Assembly (NCBI GenBank): GCA_964550895.1
Contig: CAZKAP010000033.1
Coordinates: forward strand, 1-36,251
Length of the DNA: 36,251 bases
Reading direction: 5' to 3'
Origin: CAZKAP01 sp964550895
GTDB taxonomy: Bacteria; Bacteroidota; Bacteroidia; Flavobacteriales; Flavobacteriaceae
In this document: in pieces, positions 7,122 through 16,038 of the stretch
Layout: each line of letters begins with the position of its first letter
How positions within the stretch are numbered: the stretch's first letter is position 1
Notes under the pieces: model-generated
What the model was told of the DNA's origin: nothing
Databases searched by the model: none
Seen by the model: the letters and a program-made list of their open reading frames with translations, nothing else
Position numbers and translations under genes: made by a program

Positions 7122-8507
7122 TTATCCGGCCAGCTCTTCCCAGGGTCCGGTAATGGCAACCGTGTCACCGTTTTCCTGTACGTTCACAAACAGGGTCTTG
7201 CCGCTGGGAGAGAACACCAGTCCGGCCAGTTCCGAGCGGGAACTGCGGTTGCAGGCCAGGGTATAGATCTCGCCCTCGCGGTTGATGCCCCGGATGTGGT
7301 TCAGCTCCCCATTGTCTTCGCAGAGCAGTATGTCGCCCCAGGGCGCGATGGTCAGGTTGTCGCACATGTGCAGCACGCTCTTGTCCTCCGATTCCGCGAA
7401 TAGCTCGAGAAAACCGGGCTGCTGAGCCTCGCCTTCCTGTCCTTCAACCGCTGAGGTCTTGTAACGGAATACCTGTCCGAATTTCTTCGGGCCTCCGTTG
7501 GTGCAGGCGAAGAAGACTTCCCCCTCTCCCATCCAGATGCCTTCGCCCCGCGCAAAACGGGCAGCACCCTGCTCATAGCCGCGGTAGCGCAGGTCGTCCT
7601 CGGGGGCCTCGACCCCATCCAGGTCGATCCAGTGTACGGACAGGGCCTCCTGCTTAACGACTTGAGTGGTCTCCCAGTTTCGGGTGTCCAGGGAGGGACG
7701 GTCGGACACAACCAGTGCCTGCAGCCGGCCACCGGCGGACAGGTTTTCCTTTTCATTAGGGATGAAGCGGTACAGTAGCCCATCGGGACGGTCCTCGGTG
7801 AGGTAGATGCAGCCCGAGACGGGATCCACGGCCACTGCCTCGTGGTTGAATCGACCCATATCCCGCAGTGGAATGGGGTCGGCGATACCCACATGGTTGG
7901 CTGGAACCTCGAAAACATAGCCGTGATCCTTGAGGATGTTGGTGCCGTCGGCTCGGGTCACGTCCTCCTCGCAGCTCAGCCAGCTTCCCCAGGGAGTGAC
8001 CCCGCCCGCACAGTTGCGATAGGTGCCCGCCAGGCTCAGGTGCTGACGGAGCAGGGTACCGGATTCCTCGTCGAAGACCAGGGTGGTGGTGCCTCCGAGC
8101 CCTGGAAACAGGCCGTTACCCGAATCGTATAGCCGTTCGGGTTCGATTCGTTCCAGACGTTCCCGGGATTTCCCAAACGGACTGTGTTCTTCGCTTTCGG
8201 GGCTATTTTCGTGATTACAGATGATCACGGTACGGCCCTGCTCGTCCAGGAAGGTCCCCATGCCATCGGCCCTTCCGGGCACCAGTAGGCCGTCGGACAT
8301 GGTGTCTCCGGCACGGGCAATCACCTTATAGGAGAAGCCCTCGGGCAGGTCCAGGTATCCCTGAGGGTCTTTATTCAGGGTCAGGGGCCCCGCCTGTCGG
8401 GATCGGTTGCGGCCAGTGCAATTGGTCAGTGCGATGATGGCCAGAGAAGTCAGCGAAGCCTGCCGGATGAATCGCCGTCGGCTGTATTCCGATGCTGTTG
8501 TATTCAC
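7122..8507 (-). CDS. PhoX/DUF839 family protein with Tat signal
   Basis: The 461-residue protein starts at a GTG (8507); no ATG lies before the signal. A twin-arginine motif (SRRRFIRQASLTSLAI) implies folded export. The body matches the PhoX/DUF839 group: DLPEGFSYKVIARAGDTMSD, GMGTFLDEQG, VIICNHENS, NGLFPGLGGTTTLVFD, CAGGVTPWGSWLSCEED, YGYVFEVP-like text written here as HGYVFEVP, GRFNHEAVAVDP and YLTEDR. Well-studied PhoX enzymes are Ca- and Fe-dependent alkaline phosphatases, but many DUF839 members have no tested activity. I would call it PhoX-like and leave the reaction open. The C-terminal part (DNLTIAPWGDILLCEDN and LFVNVQENGDTVAITGPW) completes the propeller. No Pho regulator gene is nearby. 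Confidence 0.87.
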   Translation of the reverse strand: MNTTASEYSRRRFIRQASLTSLAIIALTNCTGRNRSRQAGPLTLNKDPQGYLDLPEGFSYKVIARAGDTMSDGLLVPGRADGMGTFLDEQGRTVIICNHENSPESEEHSPFGKSRERLERIEPERLYDSGNGLFPGLGGTTTLVFDEESGTLLRQHLSLAGTYRNCAGGVTPWGSWLSCEEDVTRADGTNILKDHGYVFEVPANHVGIADPIPLRDMGRFNHEAVAVDPVSGCIYLTEDRPDGLLYRFIPNEKENLSAGGRLQALVVSDRPSLDTRNWETTQVVKQEALSVHWIDLDGVEAPEDDLRYRGYEQGAARFARGEGIWMGEGEVFFACTNGGPKKFGQVFRYKTSAVEGQEGEAQQPGFLELFAESEDKSVLHMCDNLTIAPWGDILLCEDNGELNHIRGINREGEIYTLACNRSSRSELAGLVFSPSGKTLFVNVQENGDTVAITGPWEELAG

Positions 8508-8591
8508 GTGTCTCGTTTAAAATTGGGCCGCCATATGGAACATACCCGTTTATACGAACAAGTTAGCAGATTCCCGGCTGTTCCCCCCTAA

Positions 8592-8607
8592 ACGCTATGT
8601 AAAGCGT
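8592..8607 (-). terminator. weak candidate terminator after the efflux operon
   Basis: ACGCT (8592-8596) and AGCGT (8603-8607) form a 5-base hairpin about 35 bases beyond the adaptor gene stop. On the minus strand it is followed by only three T residues. The position fits the end of the efflux operon; the strength is poor. Confidence 0.25.
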
Positions 8608-8642
8608 GGATTAAATTACCGCCACAATTCAAGTGATACTGC

Positions 8643-10328
8643 CTATTCCAACACCTGTATCACGCTCCCGCAGCTGAGCATAGCATCCCCGTAGTAGGGA
8701 TTCCGGATCTCCTGTTCGGAACTGATCCATACCGCACCCTTACTGTTATTGGCCATAGGGCACTGCTGCACGTACAGGGTGTCCCCCAGGGAACCGCTAC
8801 CTCTCGCGAGGCCCAGGAGCGCCTCATTCAGCCCGACAAAAAGTTCCCGCTGTTTTTCGAGTTCCCTGCTTTGAGAAACGGCCCTTAAGGCTTGCTGTAC
8901 GCGGGTAAGCAGCTCGCGTTCGTCCGGATTAAGTGCGCTGAGGTCCGCCGTCCCGATCCGTTCCAGTACCGTCCGGGCTTCCGCGGCAGTCTGCCGGGGG
9001 TCGCTGGCCACCAGGGCATCCTTCAGTCGGAGATAGCCGGGCATGGCCGCTTTCAGTATGCTGCGTACTTCACCCCCGGCTTCTGCTCGGGCACTGGGAC
9101 GATTCATCATGCTCCGCTTTCCTTTGAGCTGGGCGGCGGCGTCAATCGTAAAGGTTCCATGAGTCACGATTTCTTCTCCGGACTTAAGGCCGGATACCAC
9201 CTCGATCCGATCCCCCTCTCGTTCCCCGATTTGAACTTCCCGCATTTCGAACACGGGCTCGCCCGGCCGGGCTCGCAGGTATACCAAAGACCGTTCCCCG
9301 GTCCACATCACCGCGCTGGCCGGAACGAATAATCGATCATCCTGAGACGCCTCCCCGGCCGCTTCGATCTGGCCGGCGACGAACATGCCCGGCTTAAAGA
9401 GGCCTTCGGAATTATCCAGCGTCACCCGCACCTTGGCGGTACGCGTACGGCTATTGAGCTGAGGGTCGATAAAGGCAATCCGCCCCTTGACCGACCGGTT
9501 GGGATAGGCGCGAGAAGTGAGTTCAAGGACCTGTCCCTCGCGAAGTCGGGCGAGTTGATCTTCGTAGGCATCCAGTTCCGCCCAGACCGTGGACAGATCG
9601 CTCAGCCGGGCAATGGGCTGACCGGTTTTCAGGTAGTCGCCTTCAGCGCTCATGATTTCAGTGACCGTGCCCGAAACGGTGGCATAAACCGGCGTGAATT
9701 CCTCCACGGTTCCGGAGCTTTCGATGCGGTCGATCTGCGCCTCACTCAGCTTCCAGAGCTTGAGCTTGTTCCGCACCGCCTGATACAAGCGGGGGTCGGT
9801 TTCCCGTATGGAGGCCGCTGTCAGCAGCTCCTGCTGGGCCGCCACCAATTCGGGTGAATACAGGGTCGCGAGCTTCTGGCCCTTACGGATCTTTTGTCCC
9901 TCGAAATTCACGTACAACTGCTCCACCCGGCCCTCGAAATAACTCGCCTGTACACTCACCGCCTCCTCGTTGATGGTGATCTTACCCGAGAGGGAGAGCG
10001 TTCCCCCAGCTTTTGAATCGAGGCTCCCGACGGTGGTGGTTCGAACGTTCGCCAGAGCCTGGGCGTTCTCGGTTAGCCGGAATTGGTCTGGCGACAGCCC
10101 GTCGAAACCCGCCTCTGCGGGAATCAGGTCCATGCCACAAATCGGGCAATCCCCGGGCTCGGGTTGTGAAATCTGAGGGTGCATGGAACAGGTCCACAGC
10201 TCCTGTGCCGAGGCGTGCTCGTGTCCCTCATGTATATCACCTACCCCCGGGGAAGATCCAAAAAGGAGGTATCCGATAAGCAGGCCGGCGAAAGCCGCGA
10301 GAGCTACGTATGCGATATTCTTGTTCAT
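8643..10328 (-). CDS. cusB: RND heavy-metal efflux periplasmic adaptor (CusB/CzcB-type)
   Basis: The 561-residue protein starts with a single N-terminal hydrophobic segment (residues 5-23). It then has a HEGHEH cluster and a heavy-metal-binding domain at about 44-70 (WTCSMHPQI and CPICGMDLIP: Cys46, Cys61, Cys64). The adaptor core follows: beta-barrel and lipoyl halves (VQASYFEGRVEQLYVNFEGQ, ATVSGTVTEIMSAEG), an alpha-hairpin, and GLFKPGMFVAGQIE. The C-terminus (about 435-561) is a DUF3347 domain with QQCPMANNSKGAVW and AMLSCGS, keeping its Cys-Pro-Met and Cys residues. In RND pumps this subunit joins the inner-membrane permease to the outer-membrane channel. The DUF3347 and metal-binding domains suggest copper or silver rather than Zn/Co/Cd. 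It is the third transport gene of the operon, 145 bases downstream of the TolC-like gene. Confidence 0.92.
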   Translation of the reverse strand: MNKNIAYVALAAFAGLLIGYLLFGSSPGVGDIHEGHEHASAQELWTCSMHPQISQPEPGDCPICGMDLIPAEAGFDGLSPDQFRLTENAQALANVRTTTVGSLDSKAGGTLSLSGKITINEEAVSVQASYFEGRVEQLYVNFEGQKIRKGQKLATLYSPELVAAQQELLTAASIRETDPRLYQAVRNKLKLWKLSEAQIDRIESSGTVEEFTPVYATVSGTVTEIMSAEGDYLKTGQPIARLSDLSTVWAELDAYEDQLARLREGQVLELTSRAYPNRSVKGRIAFIDPQLNSRTRTAKVRVTLDNSEGLFKPGMFVAGQIEAAGEASQDDRLFVPASAVMWTGERSLVYLRARPGEPVFEMREVQIGEREGDRIEVVSGLKSGEEIVTHGTFTIDAAAQLKGKRSMMNRPSARAEAGGEVRSILKAAMPGYLRLKDALVASDPRQTAAEARTVLERIGTADLSALNPDERELLTRVQQALRAVSQSRELEKQRELFVGLNEALLGLARGSGSLGDTLYVQQCPMANNSKGAVWISSEQEIRNPYYGDAMLSCGSVIQVLE

Positions 10329-10473
10329 GATTCTCTGTTCGTTAAGTGGGTTAGTGCATTATTCCGCGTTGTACCGTTTGGTATATTTGAGATGCGATGG
10401 CCTATTAGCACAGTGCGTATTGACTTATTTACGGCGCCTTTACGTCGGATTATACAGTGTGGTTTCGCGTTCA

Positions 10474-11691
10474 TTATCCCGCTATTAAATAGTTAATGAG
10501 GGCGGACTGTTCGTAATACAGCTGTACCGCTTGTAGCTGTTGATTGCGTATGCGCAGATCCATGTCCTGCAGTTCCAGGAGCTCGTTGAAATCGATCGTT
10601 CCGGTCTCGTAAGTACGAGTCTGTATTTCCAGGGCGTTTTGCACCTGCTCCCGGTTCTTCTCCTGAGTCCGGAAGGCGATGCGCGCCTGGTTTCGGCCTG
10701 CCTCGGCCTCGGCCAGCACGGACTGCAGGGCATTGAGGCGTTCCTCTTTGCGGTAAGCCAGTTCCTGCCTTCGGAGTTCGTTCTGGCGGCTGCGCGAGGC
10801 GTACTGTCGATTAAACAAGGGTATGGATAAAGAAACCATGGGCATGACTATGTCCTTGCCGTTATCGCTAAAGGTCAGGCCCGGGCGCTCCTCCACGGGC
10901 AGGTAATCCAGGCCCAATCCCAGCATGGGGGCCGCCTGTTTCCGATTCAGTTGTTCGGCCTGGATCACGGACTCGTACAGGGCCTCGAATCGAAGGAGTT
11001 CGGGATTCACGACCAGTGCACTGGCATCGACCGGGTCCTGCTCTGGTATATCCACTTCCGACACCACTTGAACGGGCAGCTCCGGATCCCGGTTCAACAG
11101 GCCATTGAAGCGGGTCTGTTCCGCGCGGTACTGCTCCGAAAGGACTTCCTGCTGTTGGTTCAATTCGTTGCGACGGATCTGAAGCTTCAGCACATCCACC
11201 GCCCCGGCTTTATCCACCTCCAGGGCCTTAAGCGCAAGTTCCTCGTAAGTTTCGAGCAGCCGAAGCTGTTCTCCGAGCACACGCTTGCGAGCCTGCAGCC
11301 CATAGAGTCTATAATAGGACCGGGATATCTCCAGGGCGAGTTTGCGTTGCTCCACGGTATATTCCACCCGCTCGGCCTCGGCCCGGGCCCGGGCATATCC
11401 CTTTCGCTTACCGATGGTCCCGAACCAGGGCAGCATCTGCCGGGCGGAAAACCGGGCGCGCTGTGCACCCGTTCGGGTCTCCGGCTCACTGGCGAAATAG
11501 CCCGCAGCGATTTCCGTATTCGGAACCCAACGGGCCTCATCGACCTGTTCCAAAGCGATTTGGCACTTCAGTTCATAGGCCTGTAGTCGGGGGCTGTTTT
11601 CCAGCCCCTCGTTGATATAAGTCTGCAGCGTTTGGGCCTTAGTAGCGCTGACGGCTGCGATAAGCAGAATCCATGTGCTCAGTTTCTTCAT
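10474..11691 (-). CDS. TolC-family outer-membrane efflux channel
   Basis: The 405-residue protein has a signal peptide (MKKLSTWILLIAAVSATKAQ). It then shows the TolC/CusC pattern of two repeats of long coiled alpha-hairpins with short beta segments. Examples are LQTYINEGLENSPRLQAYEL, EISRSYYRLYGLQARKRVL, DVLKLQIRRNELNQQQEVLS and the second-repeat helices VQNALEIQTRTYETGTIDFN and LLELQDMDLRI. It forms the trimeric exit duct of the RND pump. Its ATG overlaps the permease stop by 4 bases (ATGA), so the two are translationally coupled. The length is slightly short for the family but the ends look complete. Confidence 0.92.
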   Translation of the reverse strand: MKKLSTWILLIAAVSATKAQTLQTYINEGLENSPRLQAYELKCQIALEQVDEARWVPNTEIAAGYFASEPETRTGAQRARFSARQMLPWFGTIGKRKGYARARAEAERVEYTVEQRKLALEISRSYYRLYGLQARKRVLGEQLRLLETYEELALKALEVDKAGAVDVLKLQIRRNELNQQQEVLSEQYRAEQTRFNGLLNRDPELPVQVVSEVDIPEQDPVDASALVVNPELLRFEALYESVIQAEQLNRKQAAPMLGLGLDYLPVEERPGLTFSDNGKDIVMPMVSLSIPLFNRQYASRSRQNELRRQELAYRKEERLNALQSVLAEAEAGRNQARIAFRTQEKNREQVQNALEIQTRTYETGTIDFNELLELQDMDLRIRNQQLQAVQLYYEQSALINYLIAG

Positions 11692-14600
11692 GCTTGTGTG
11701 CGTTTGAGTTGGATTTCCTTGCCCCAGGCAAAGAGGACCGGGACAACGAACAGGGTAATCAGGGAGACCAGCATGCCCCCGAAGGCCGGAATGGCCATGG
11801 GGATCATGATGTCGCTTCCCCTCCCGGTGGAGGTCAGTATGGGCAACAGGGCCAGGAGAGTGGTAGCCGTGGTCATCAGGCAGGCGCGTATGCGTTTCTG
11901 TCCGGCTTCCACGACTGCTTCTCGGATATCCTCCCGTGTACCGGGCCGGTTTCGGTCGAATGATTGGGTGAGGTAGGTCGCCATCACCACCCCATCGTCG
12001 GTGGCTATGCCAAAAAGCGCGATAAAACCGACCCAGACCGCCACACTCAGGTTGATGGTTCCGATCTGAAAGAGGTCGCGCAGGTTGAGGCCCAGCAGAT
12101 CGATATTGAGAAACCCGTCCTGTCCGTACAGCCAGATCAGGATGAAGCCTCCGGCGAAAGCCACCGCCACACCCGAAAACACCATCAGCGAGGTCGATAG
12201 GCTTCGGAACTGAAAGTAGAGGATCAGCAGTATGATCAGCAGGGCCAGGGGAACCACCAGCGAGAGTGTCCGTTCGGCCCGTTGTTGATTTTCGTAGGTC
12301 CCGGTAAAGGAATAACTGATGCCCGGGGAAACCCGGAGCGCTCCGGTCCGGATTTGCTCCTCTATGGCCCGACGGGCATTCTCCACCACCTCCACTTCAG
12401 CATAGCCCTCGGCCTTGTCGAACAACACATAGCCCAGCAGGAAGGTGTCCTCGCTTTTGATTACCTGCGGGCCCTGCTCGTAGCGGATGCGGACCAGTTC
12501 TCCCAGGGGCACCGGGCTCCCTTCGGCCACCGGAACGTAGATGCGCTCCAGGTCTTCGGGGCTGTTGCGGAGTTCCCTGGGGTACCGCACCCGCACCCGA
12601 TAGCGCTCCCGGCCCTCCACGGTCTCGGTCAGCGGCATGCCCCCGACGGCTATGGAGATCACCTCCTGCACCTCCTGCACGGAGACCCCGTACCTCAGGA
12701 GTTGGTCCCGGTCGATATCCATGAGGAGGTAGGGCTTGCCTACAATGCGGTCCGCGAAAACGGCCTGAGACTTTACTCCTTCGGTTCGTTTCAGGATTTC
12801 CTCCAGGCGAAAGCCGAAGGCCTCGATCGCCTTGAGATTAGGGCCCTGGACCTTGATGCCCATGGGCGCGCGCATCCCGGTCTGAAGCATGACCAGACGG
12901 GTCTCTATCGGCTGGAGCTTGGGAGCGGAAGTGACTCCCGGAAGCCGGGTGACCTGCACGATCTGTTCCCAGATGTCGTCCGGTGTCCGGATTTCAGGAC
13001 GCCAGTTTCTGAAGTACGCGCCCTTGGAATCGGGGATGAGCAAATCCCGGTCAAAGCCGAAGGGATCTGCGAGCGTTTCTATTCCATCCGAGGCCGCCGT
13101 ATCCACAGGTCGATTCGGATTCACCACCCTGCGCCCATCACTCAGGACAAAGAAGTCATGCTCGTCTGTGCGGTATTTGATCGGCTCTCCATTCGCATCC
13201 CCCTGAAATTCGGGACGGTACTGAATCAGATTTTCATACATGGACAGGGGGGCGGGATCCAGGGCAGATTCCACCCGTCCGGCCTTGCCTACCACCGTGG
13301 CAATCTCCGGCAGGCCGGCCACTGCCATATCCAGCTGCCTGAGTACCCGCTTGTTTTCCTCCACACCCGCATGGGGAAGGGAGGTCGGCATCAGCAAGAA
13401 GGAGCCCTCGTCCAGGGCCGGCATGAATTCCTTGCCGGTAGTGAGCATTATCCGCACCCCCAGTGCCACCAGCAGGGCGGGAATGAGCAGGAAGACCGCC
13501 TTGTTCCTCAGGGTCCAGCGCAGCATGTGGGTATAGTAGGAGCGAAAGACCCCAAACAAACCGAGCAGGCCGAAACACACCCCTCCGACGAACAAGCCGT
13601 TACCGACTGCGCTGGTCTCGAACCCCAGGGGCCTCCAATACACCGAAAGGACGGCAACCAAAACCAGTACCGACCAGGCAATGCGAGCGGTCTGCAAGGT
13701 TTGTTCAGACCACAGCCCGCGTGTCGCCAAAAGGCCCAGGATGCCGTAACCCGACAGGGCCACTCCCCATGGGTAACCCAAAGCCAGGCTCGCTATACCC
13801 GCCGCAAGCAGGGCGACATTGCCCAGATTGCGGATCAGGGACTTCAGCCGCCACTTTCCAAAGACCACCGTCGCCAAGGGAGGGATCAGCAGTAGGGAGA
13901 CCACGGCTGAGGCTATGAGCGCCATGGTCTTGGTAAAGGCCAGGGGCCGGAACAGCTTACCCTCAGCCCCGATCAGGGTGAATACCGGGATAAAGCTCAC
14001 TATGGTGGTCAGTACGGCCGTAAGTATCGCCCCGGAAACCTCCGAGGTGGCCCCAAATACAACCGAATTGAGGGGCAATTGCTCTTCCTCTGGTTTTTGC
14101 CGGTTTTCCTCCAGGTGTCGGATGATATTCTCGGTTAGGATCACCCCCAGGTCGACCATGGTACCGATGGCAATGGCAATACCGGATAAGGCCACGATAT
14201 TGGCGTCCACCCCGAAGTACTTCATGGAAATGAATACCATCAGTACCGCCACTGGAAGCAGGCCGGAAATCAGCACGGAGGCCCTCAGATTAAACACCGT
14301 GACCACAACCACCAGGATGGTGATCAAAATTTCCAGGCTCAGGGCCTCGCCCAGGGTTCCCAGGGTCTCCTGTATCAGTTCGGTGCGATCGTAAAAGGGA
14401 ACGATGGTCAGCTGGGAGGTCCGCCCGTCCTTGAGTTGCTTCGACGGCAGTCCGGGGGATATCTCCGCTATCTTTTTCCTGACCCCCTGGATGACCTCCA
14501 TGGGGTTCGCCCCGTAACGGGCTACCACTACGCCCCCGACTACCTCGGCGCCTTCCTTGTCGAGTATTCCCCTTCGTGCAGCAGGGCCTAGCTGCACACG

Positions 14601-15440
14601 GGCCACGTCCCCTATGCGAATGGAGGTGAAATCGTTCGAATCCACAACGGCATTCTCCAGATCCTGTACCGATTTTACATAGCCCAGGCCCCGGACCAGG
14701 TATTCCGCCTGGTTCAACTCCAGGGTCCTGGCTCCCGTATCGGAATTGGAACGCCTGACGGCCGTTGCGACCTGTTGGAGACTGATGCCGTATTGTCGCA
14801 TCAGCTCGGGGTCCACATCGATCTGATATTCCTGCACATACCCCCCGATGGAGGCCACTTCGGACACCCCATCGGCTGAAGACAGGGCATACTTCACGTA
14901 ATAGTCCTGCAGGCTCCTGAGCTCCTGCAGGTCCCATCCTCCCGTTACCCGTCCATCGGCATCCCGCCCTTCCAGGGTGTACCAGTAGATCTGGCCCAGT
15001 GCGGTCGCATCCGGCCCCAGTACAGGGCTCACCCCTTCGGGCAGCAGGCCCGGTGATAGGGAATTCAGTTTTTCGAGTATCCGGCTCCGCGACCAGTAGA
15101 ATTCTGCCTGCTCTTCGAATACGACGTAGATGCTCGAGAAGCCAAACACAGAAGAGCTTCGCACCGTCCTGACGCCGGGAATACCCATCAAGGTGGTCGT
15201 GAGGGGATAGGTAATCTGATCCTCGATGTCCTGAGGCGATCGCCCATCCCAGCGGGTATAGACGATTTGCTGGTTTTCTCCCAGGTCCGGGATGGCGTCC
15301 ACGGCCACGGGATCGGCTGGAAGCGGACCGCGGTATCCGTCAAAAGGCGCATGTATCAGCCCAAACCCTATGCACAGGGCCAGTAGTATCCAGGCGACCG
15401 ACCGGTTCTCTATTAAAAAGCGGATTGTGTTGTTCAGCAT
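11688..15440 (-). CDS. cusA: CusA/CzcA-type heavy-metal RND efflux permease
   Basis: The predicted protein is 1250 residues from the ATG at 15440; the frame extends three codons to a TTG. Family landmarks are YPLTTTLMGIPGVRTVRSSS, GFSSIYVVFEE and a TM4 relay segment GTMVDLGVILTEN (Asp at about 430). The equivalent second relay segment, FGIATDDGVVMATYL, has Asp where CusA has Glu, and is followed by QKRIRACLMTTATTLL. Methionines in DPAPLSMYENLIQY (about 734) and RLVMLQTGMRAPMG (about 851 and 856) sit in regions that carry the Cu/Ag-binding Met residues of CusA, favouring monovalent metals. The protein is about 200 residues longer than E. coli CusA. One insertion (about 531-642) adds hydrophobic segments between the two halves, and another (about 747-817) enlarges the periplasmic domain. 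Confidence 0.95.
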   Translation of the reverse strand: MLNNTIRFLIENRSVAWILLALCIGFGLIHAPFDGYRGPLPADPVAVDAIPDLGENQQIVYTRWDGRSPQDIEDQITYPLTTTLMGIPGVRTVRSSSVFGFSSIYVVFEEQAEFYWSRSRILEKLNSLSPGLLPEGVSPVLGPDATALGQIYWYTLEGRDADGRVTGGWDLQELRSLQDYYVKYALSSADGVSEVASIGGYVQEYQIDVDPELMRQYGISLQQVATAVRRSNSDTGARTLELNQAEYLVRGLGYVKSVQDLENAVVDSNDFTSIRIGDVARVQLGPAARRGILDKEGAEVVGGVVVARYGANPMEVIQGVRKKIAEISPGLPSKQLKDGRTSQLTIVPFYDRTELIQETLGTLGEALSLEILITILVVVVTVFNLRASVLISGLLPVAVLMVFISMKYFGVDANIVALSGIAIAIGTMVDLGVILTENIIRHLEENRQKPEEEQLPLNSVVFGATSEVSGAILTAVLTTIVSFIPVFTLIGAEGKLFRPLAFTKTMALIASAVVSLLLIPPLATVVFGKWRLKSLIRNLGNVALLAAGIASLALGYPWGVALSGYGILGLLATRGLWSEQTLQTARIAWSVLVLVAVLSVYWRPLGFETSAVGNGLFVGGVCFGLLGLFGVFRSYYTHMLRWTLRNKAVFLLIPALLVALGVRIMLTTGKEFMPALDEGSFLLMPTSLPHAGVEENKRVLRQLDMAVAGLPEIATVVGKAGRVESALDPAPLSMYENLIQYRPEFQGDANGEPIKYRTDEHDFFVLSDGRRVVNPNRPVDTAASDGIETLADPFGFDRDLLIPDSKGAYFRNWRPEIRTPDDIWEQIVQVTRLPGVTSAPKLQPIETRLVMLQTGMRAPMGIKVQGPNLKAIEAFGFRLEEILKRTEGVKSQAVFADRIVGKPYLLMDIDRDQLLRYGVSVQEVQEVISIAVGGMPLTETVEGRERYRVRVRYPRELRNSPEDLERIYVPVAEGSPVPLGELVRIRYEQGPQVIKSEDTFLLGYVLFDKAEGYAEVEVVENARRAIEEQIRTGALRVSPGISYSFTGTYENQQRAERTLSLVVPLALLIILLILYFQFRSLSTSLMVFSGVAVAFAGGFILIWLYGQDGFLNIDLLGLNLRDLFQIGTINLSVAVWVGFIALFGIATDDGVVMATYLTQSFDRNRPGTREDIREAVVEAGQKRIRACLMTTATTLLALLPILTSTGRGSDIMIPMAIPAFGGMLVSLITLFVVPVLFAWGKEIQLKRTQA

Positions 15441-15523
15441 ATATGACAATTAGATAGAAAGTACACTTGCGTCCCGCACAGGCATATGGCCCGATGCGTG
15501 CATCGTTCGATTCTATCCAATCA

Positions 15524-15922
15524 TCAAATCAGGAAGGTCTCGTACAGGACCAGCAAGTCCTGCCCGAGTTCGGGTGGGGGGTGTATTTGTATGGAAGGGG
15601 TTACCTCCGCCGGGAGTTCGCTCTCCAGGAAAAAAGAGTAGGCCGCGCTGACCAGGAATACCTGCTGCTGCAGGTCCAGATCATAACTTGTGTGCAGGAG
15701 TTCGTCCTGGGCCTGGACGGAATAGGATTCCTCGTCACAACACCCATGCTTAGACTCCTGGGACATGCCCGCGTCCATTCCGCAGGCCTGCGCCTTGCCA
15801 AACACGGCCATATCCACCACGCGACCCATACAAAGGTGCATGTCCACGGTCCAGGAGACCGAAGACATCAGGACCATCAGGGCCATCAAGGGAGCCAATA
15901 TGCGCTGCGAAACTTGCTTCAT
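15524..15922 (-). CDS. HYC_CC_PP family small cysteine-rich exported protein
   Basis: The 132-residue protein begins with an N-terminal signal or anchor (residues 8-24). Next come MHLCMG (His29, Cys31), Cys47, a GCCDEES pair (Cys61, Cys62) and a C-terminal HPPPELGQDLL. This H-x-C, CC, PP layout defines a small family found in front of copper and heavy-metal efflux genes of Bacteroidota. The usual HYC is HLC here. The cysteines, His29 and several methionines (MDAGMSQ) suggest metal binding in the periplasm, but no function has been established that I know of. It is the first gene of the efflux operon, 83 bases before the permease start, so it is probably co-transcribed and may act as a metal chaperone or sensor accessory. 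Confidence 0.8.
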   Translation of the reverse strand: MKQVSQRILAPLMALMVLMSSVSWTVDMHLCMGRVVDMAVFGKAQACGMDAGMSQESKHGCCDEESYSVQAQDELLHTSYDLDLQQQVFLVSAAYSFFLESELPAEVTPSIQIHPPPELGQDLLVLYETFLI

Positions 15923-15959
15923 GTGCTTACGAAACTACGAATTGTTCCCCATTATTGCT

Positions 15960-15970
15960 TTGTTTAACAA
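15960..15970. promoter_or_regulatory. palindrome upstream of the efflux operon
   Basis: TTGTT-T-AACAA (15960-15970) is an 11-base palindrome 38 bases before the first gene of the efflux operon. A TAGTTTCG sequence resembling a -7 element lies closer to the start on the minus strand, but its spacing to the nearest TTG is too long. The site may be an operator; no metal-regulator gene is in the window. Confidence 0.25.
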
Positions 15971-16038
15971 GAGTTTAAGCCCGAATTCGTGAGCCTATAC
16001 CCAGCCACCATACGCTTCAGGTCGAAACGACTGCGCCG

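Noticed and set aside
12282..13895. Long plus-strand open frame (537 codons) opposite the RND permease
   Set aside because: The permease on the other strand has unmistakable family motifs throughout; the antisense product is low-complexity His/Gly/Pro-rich.
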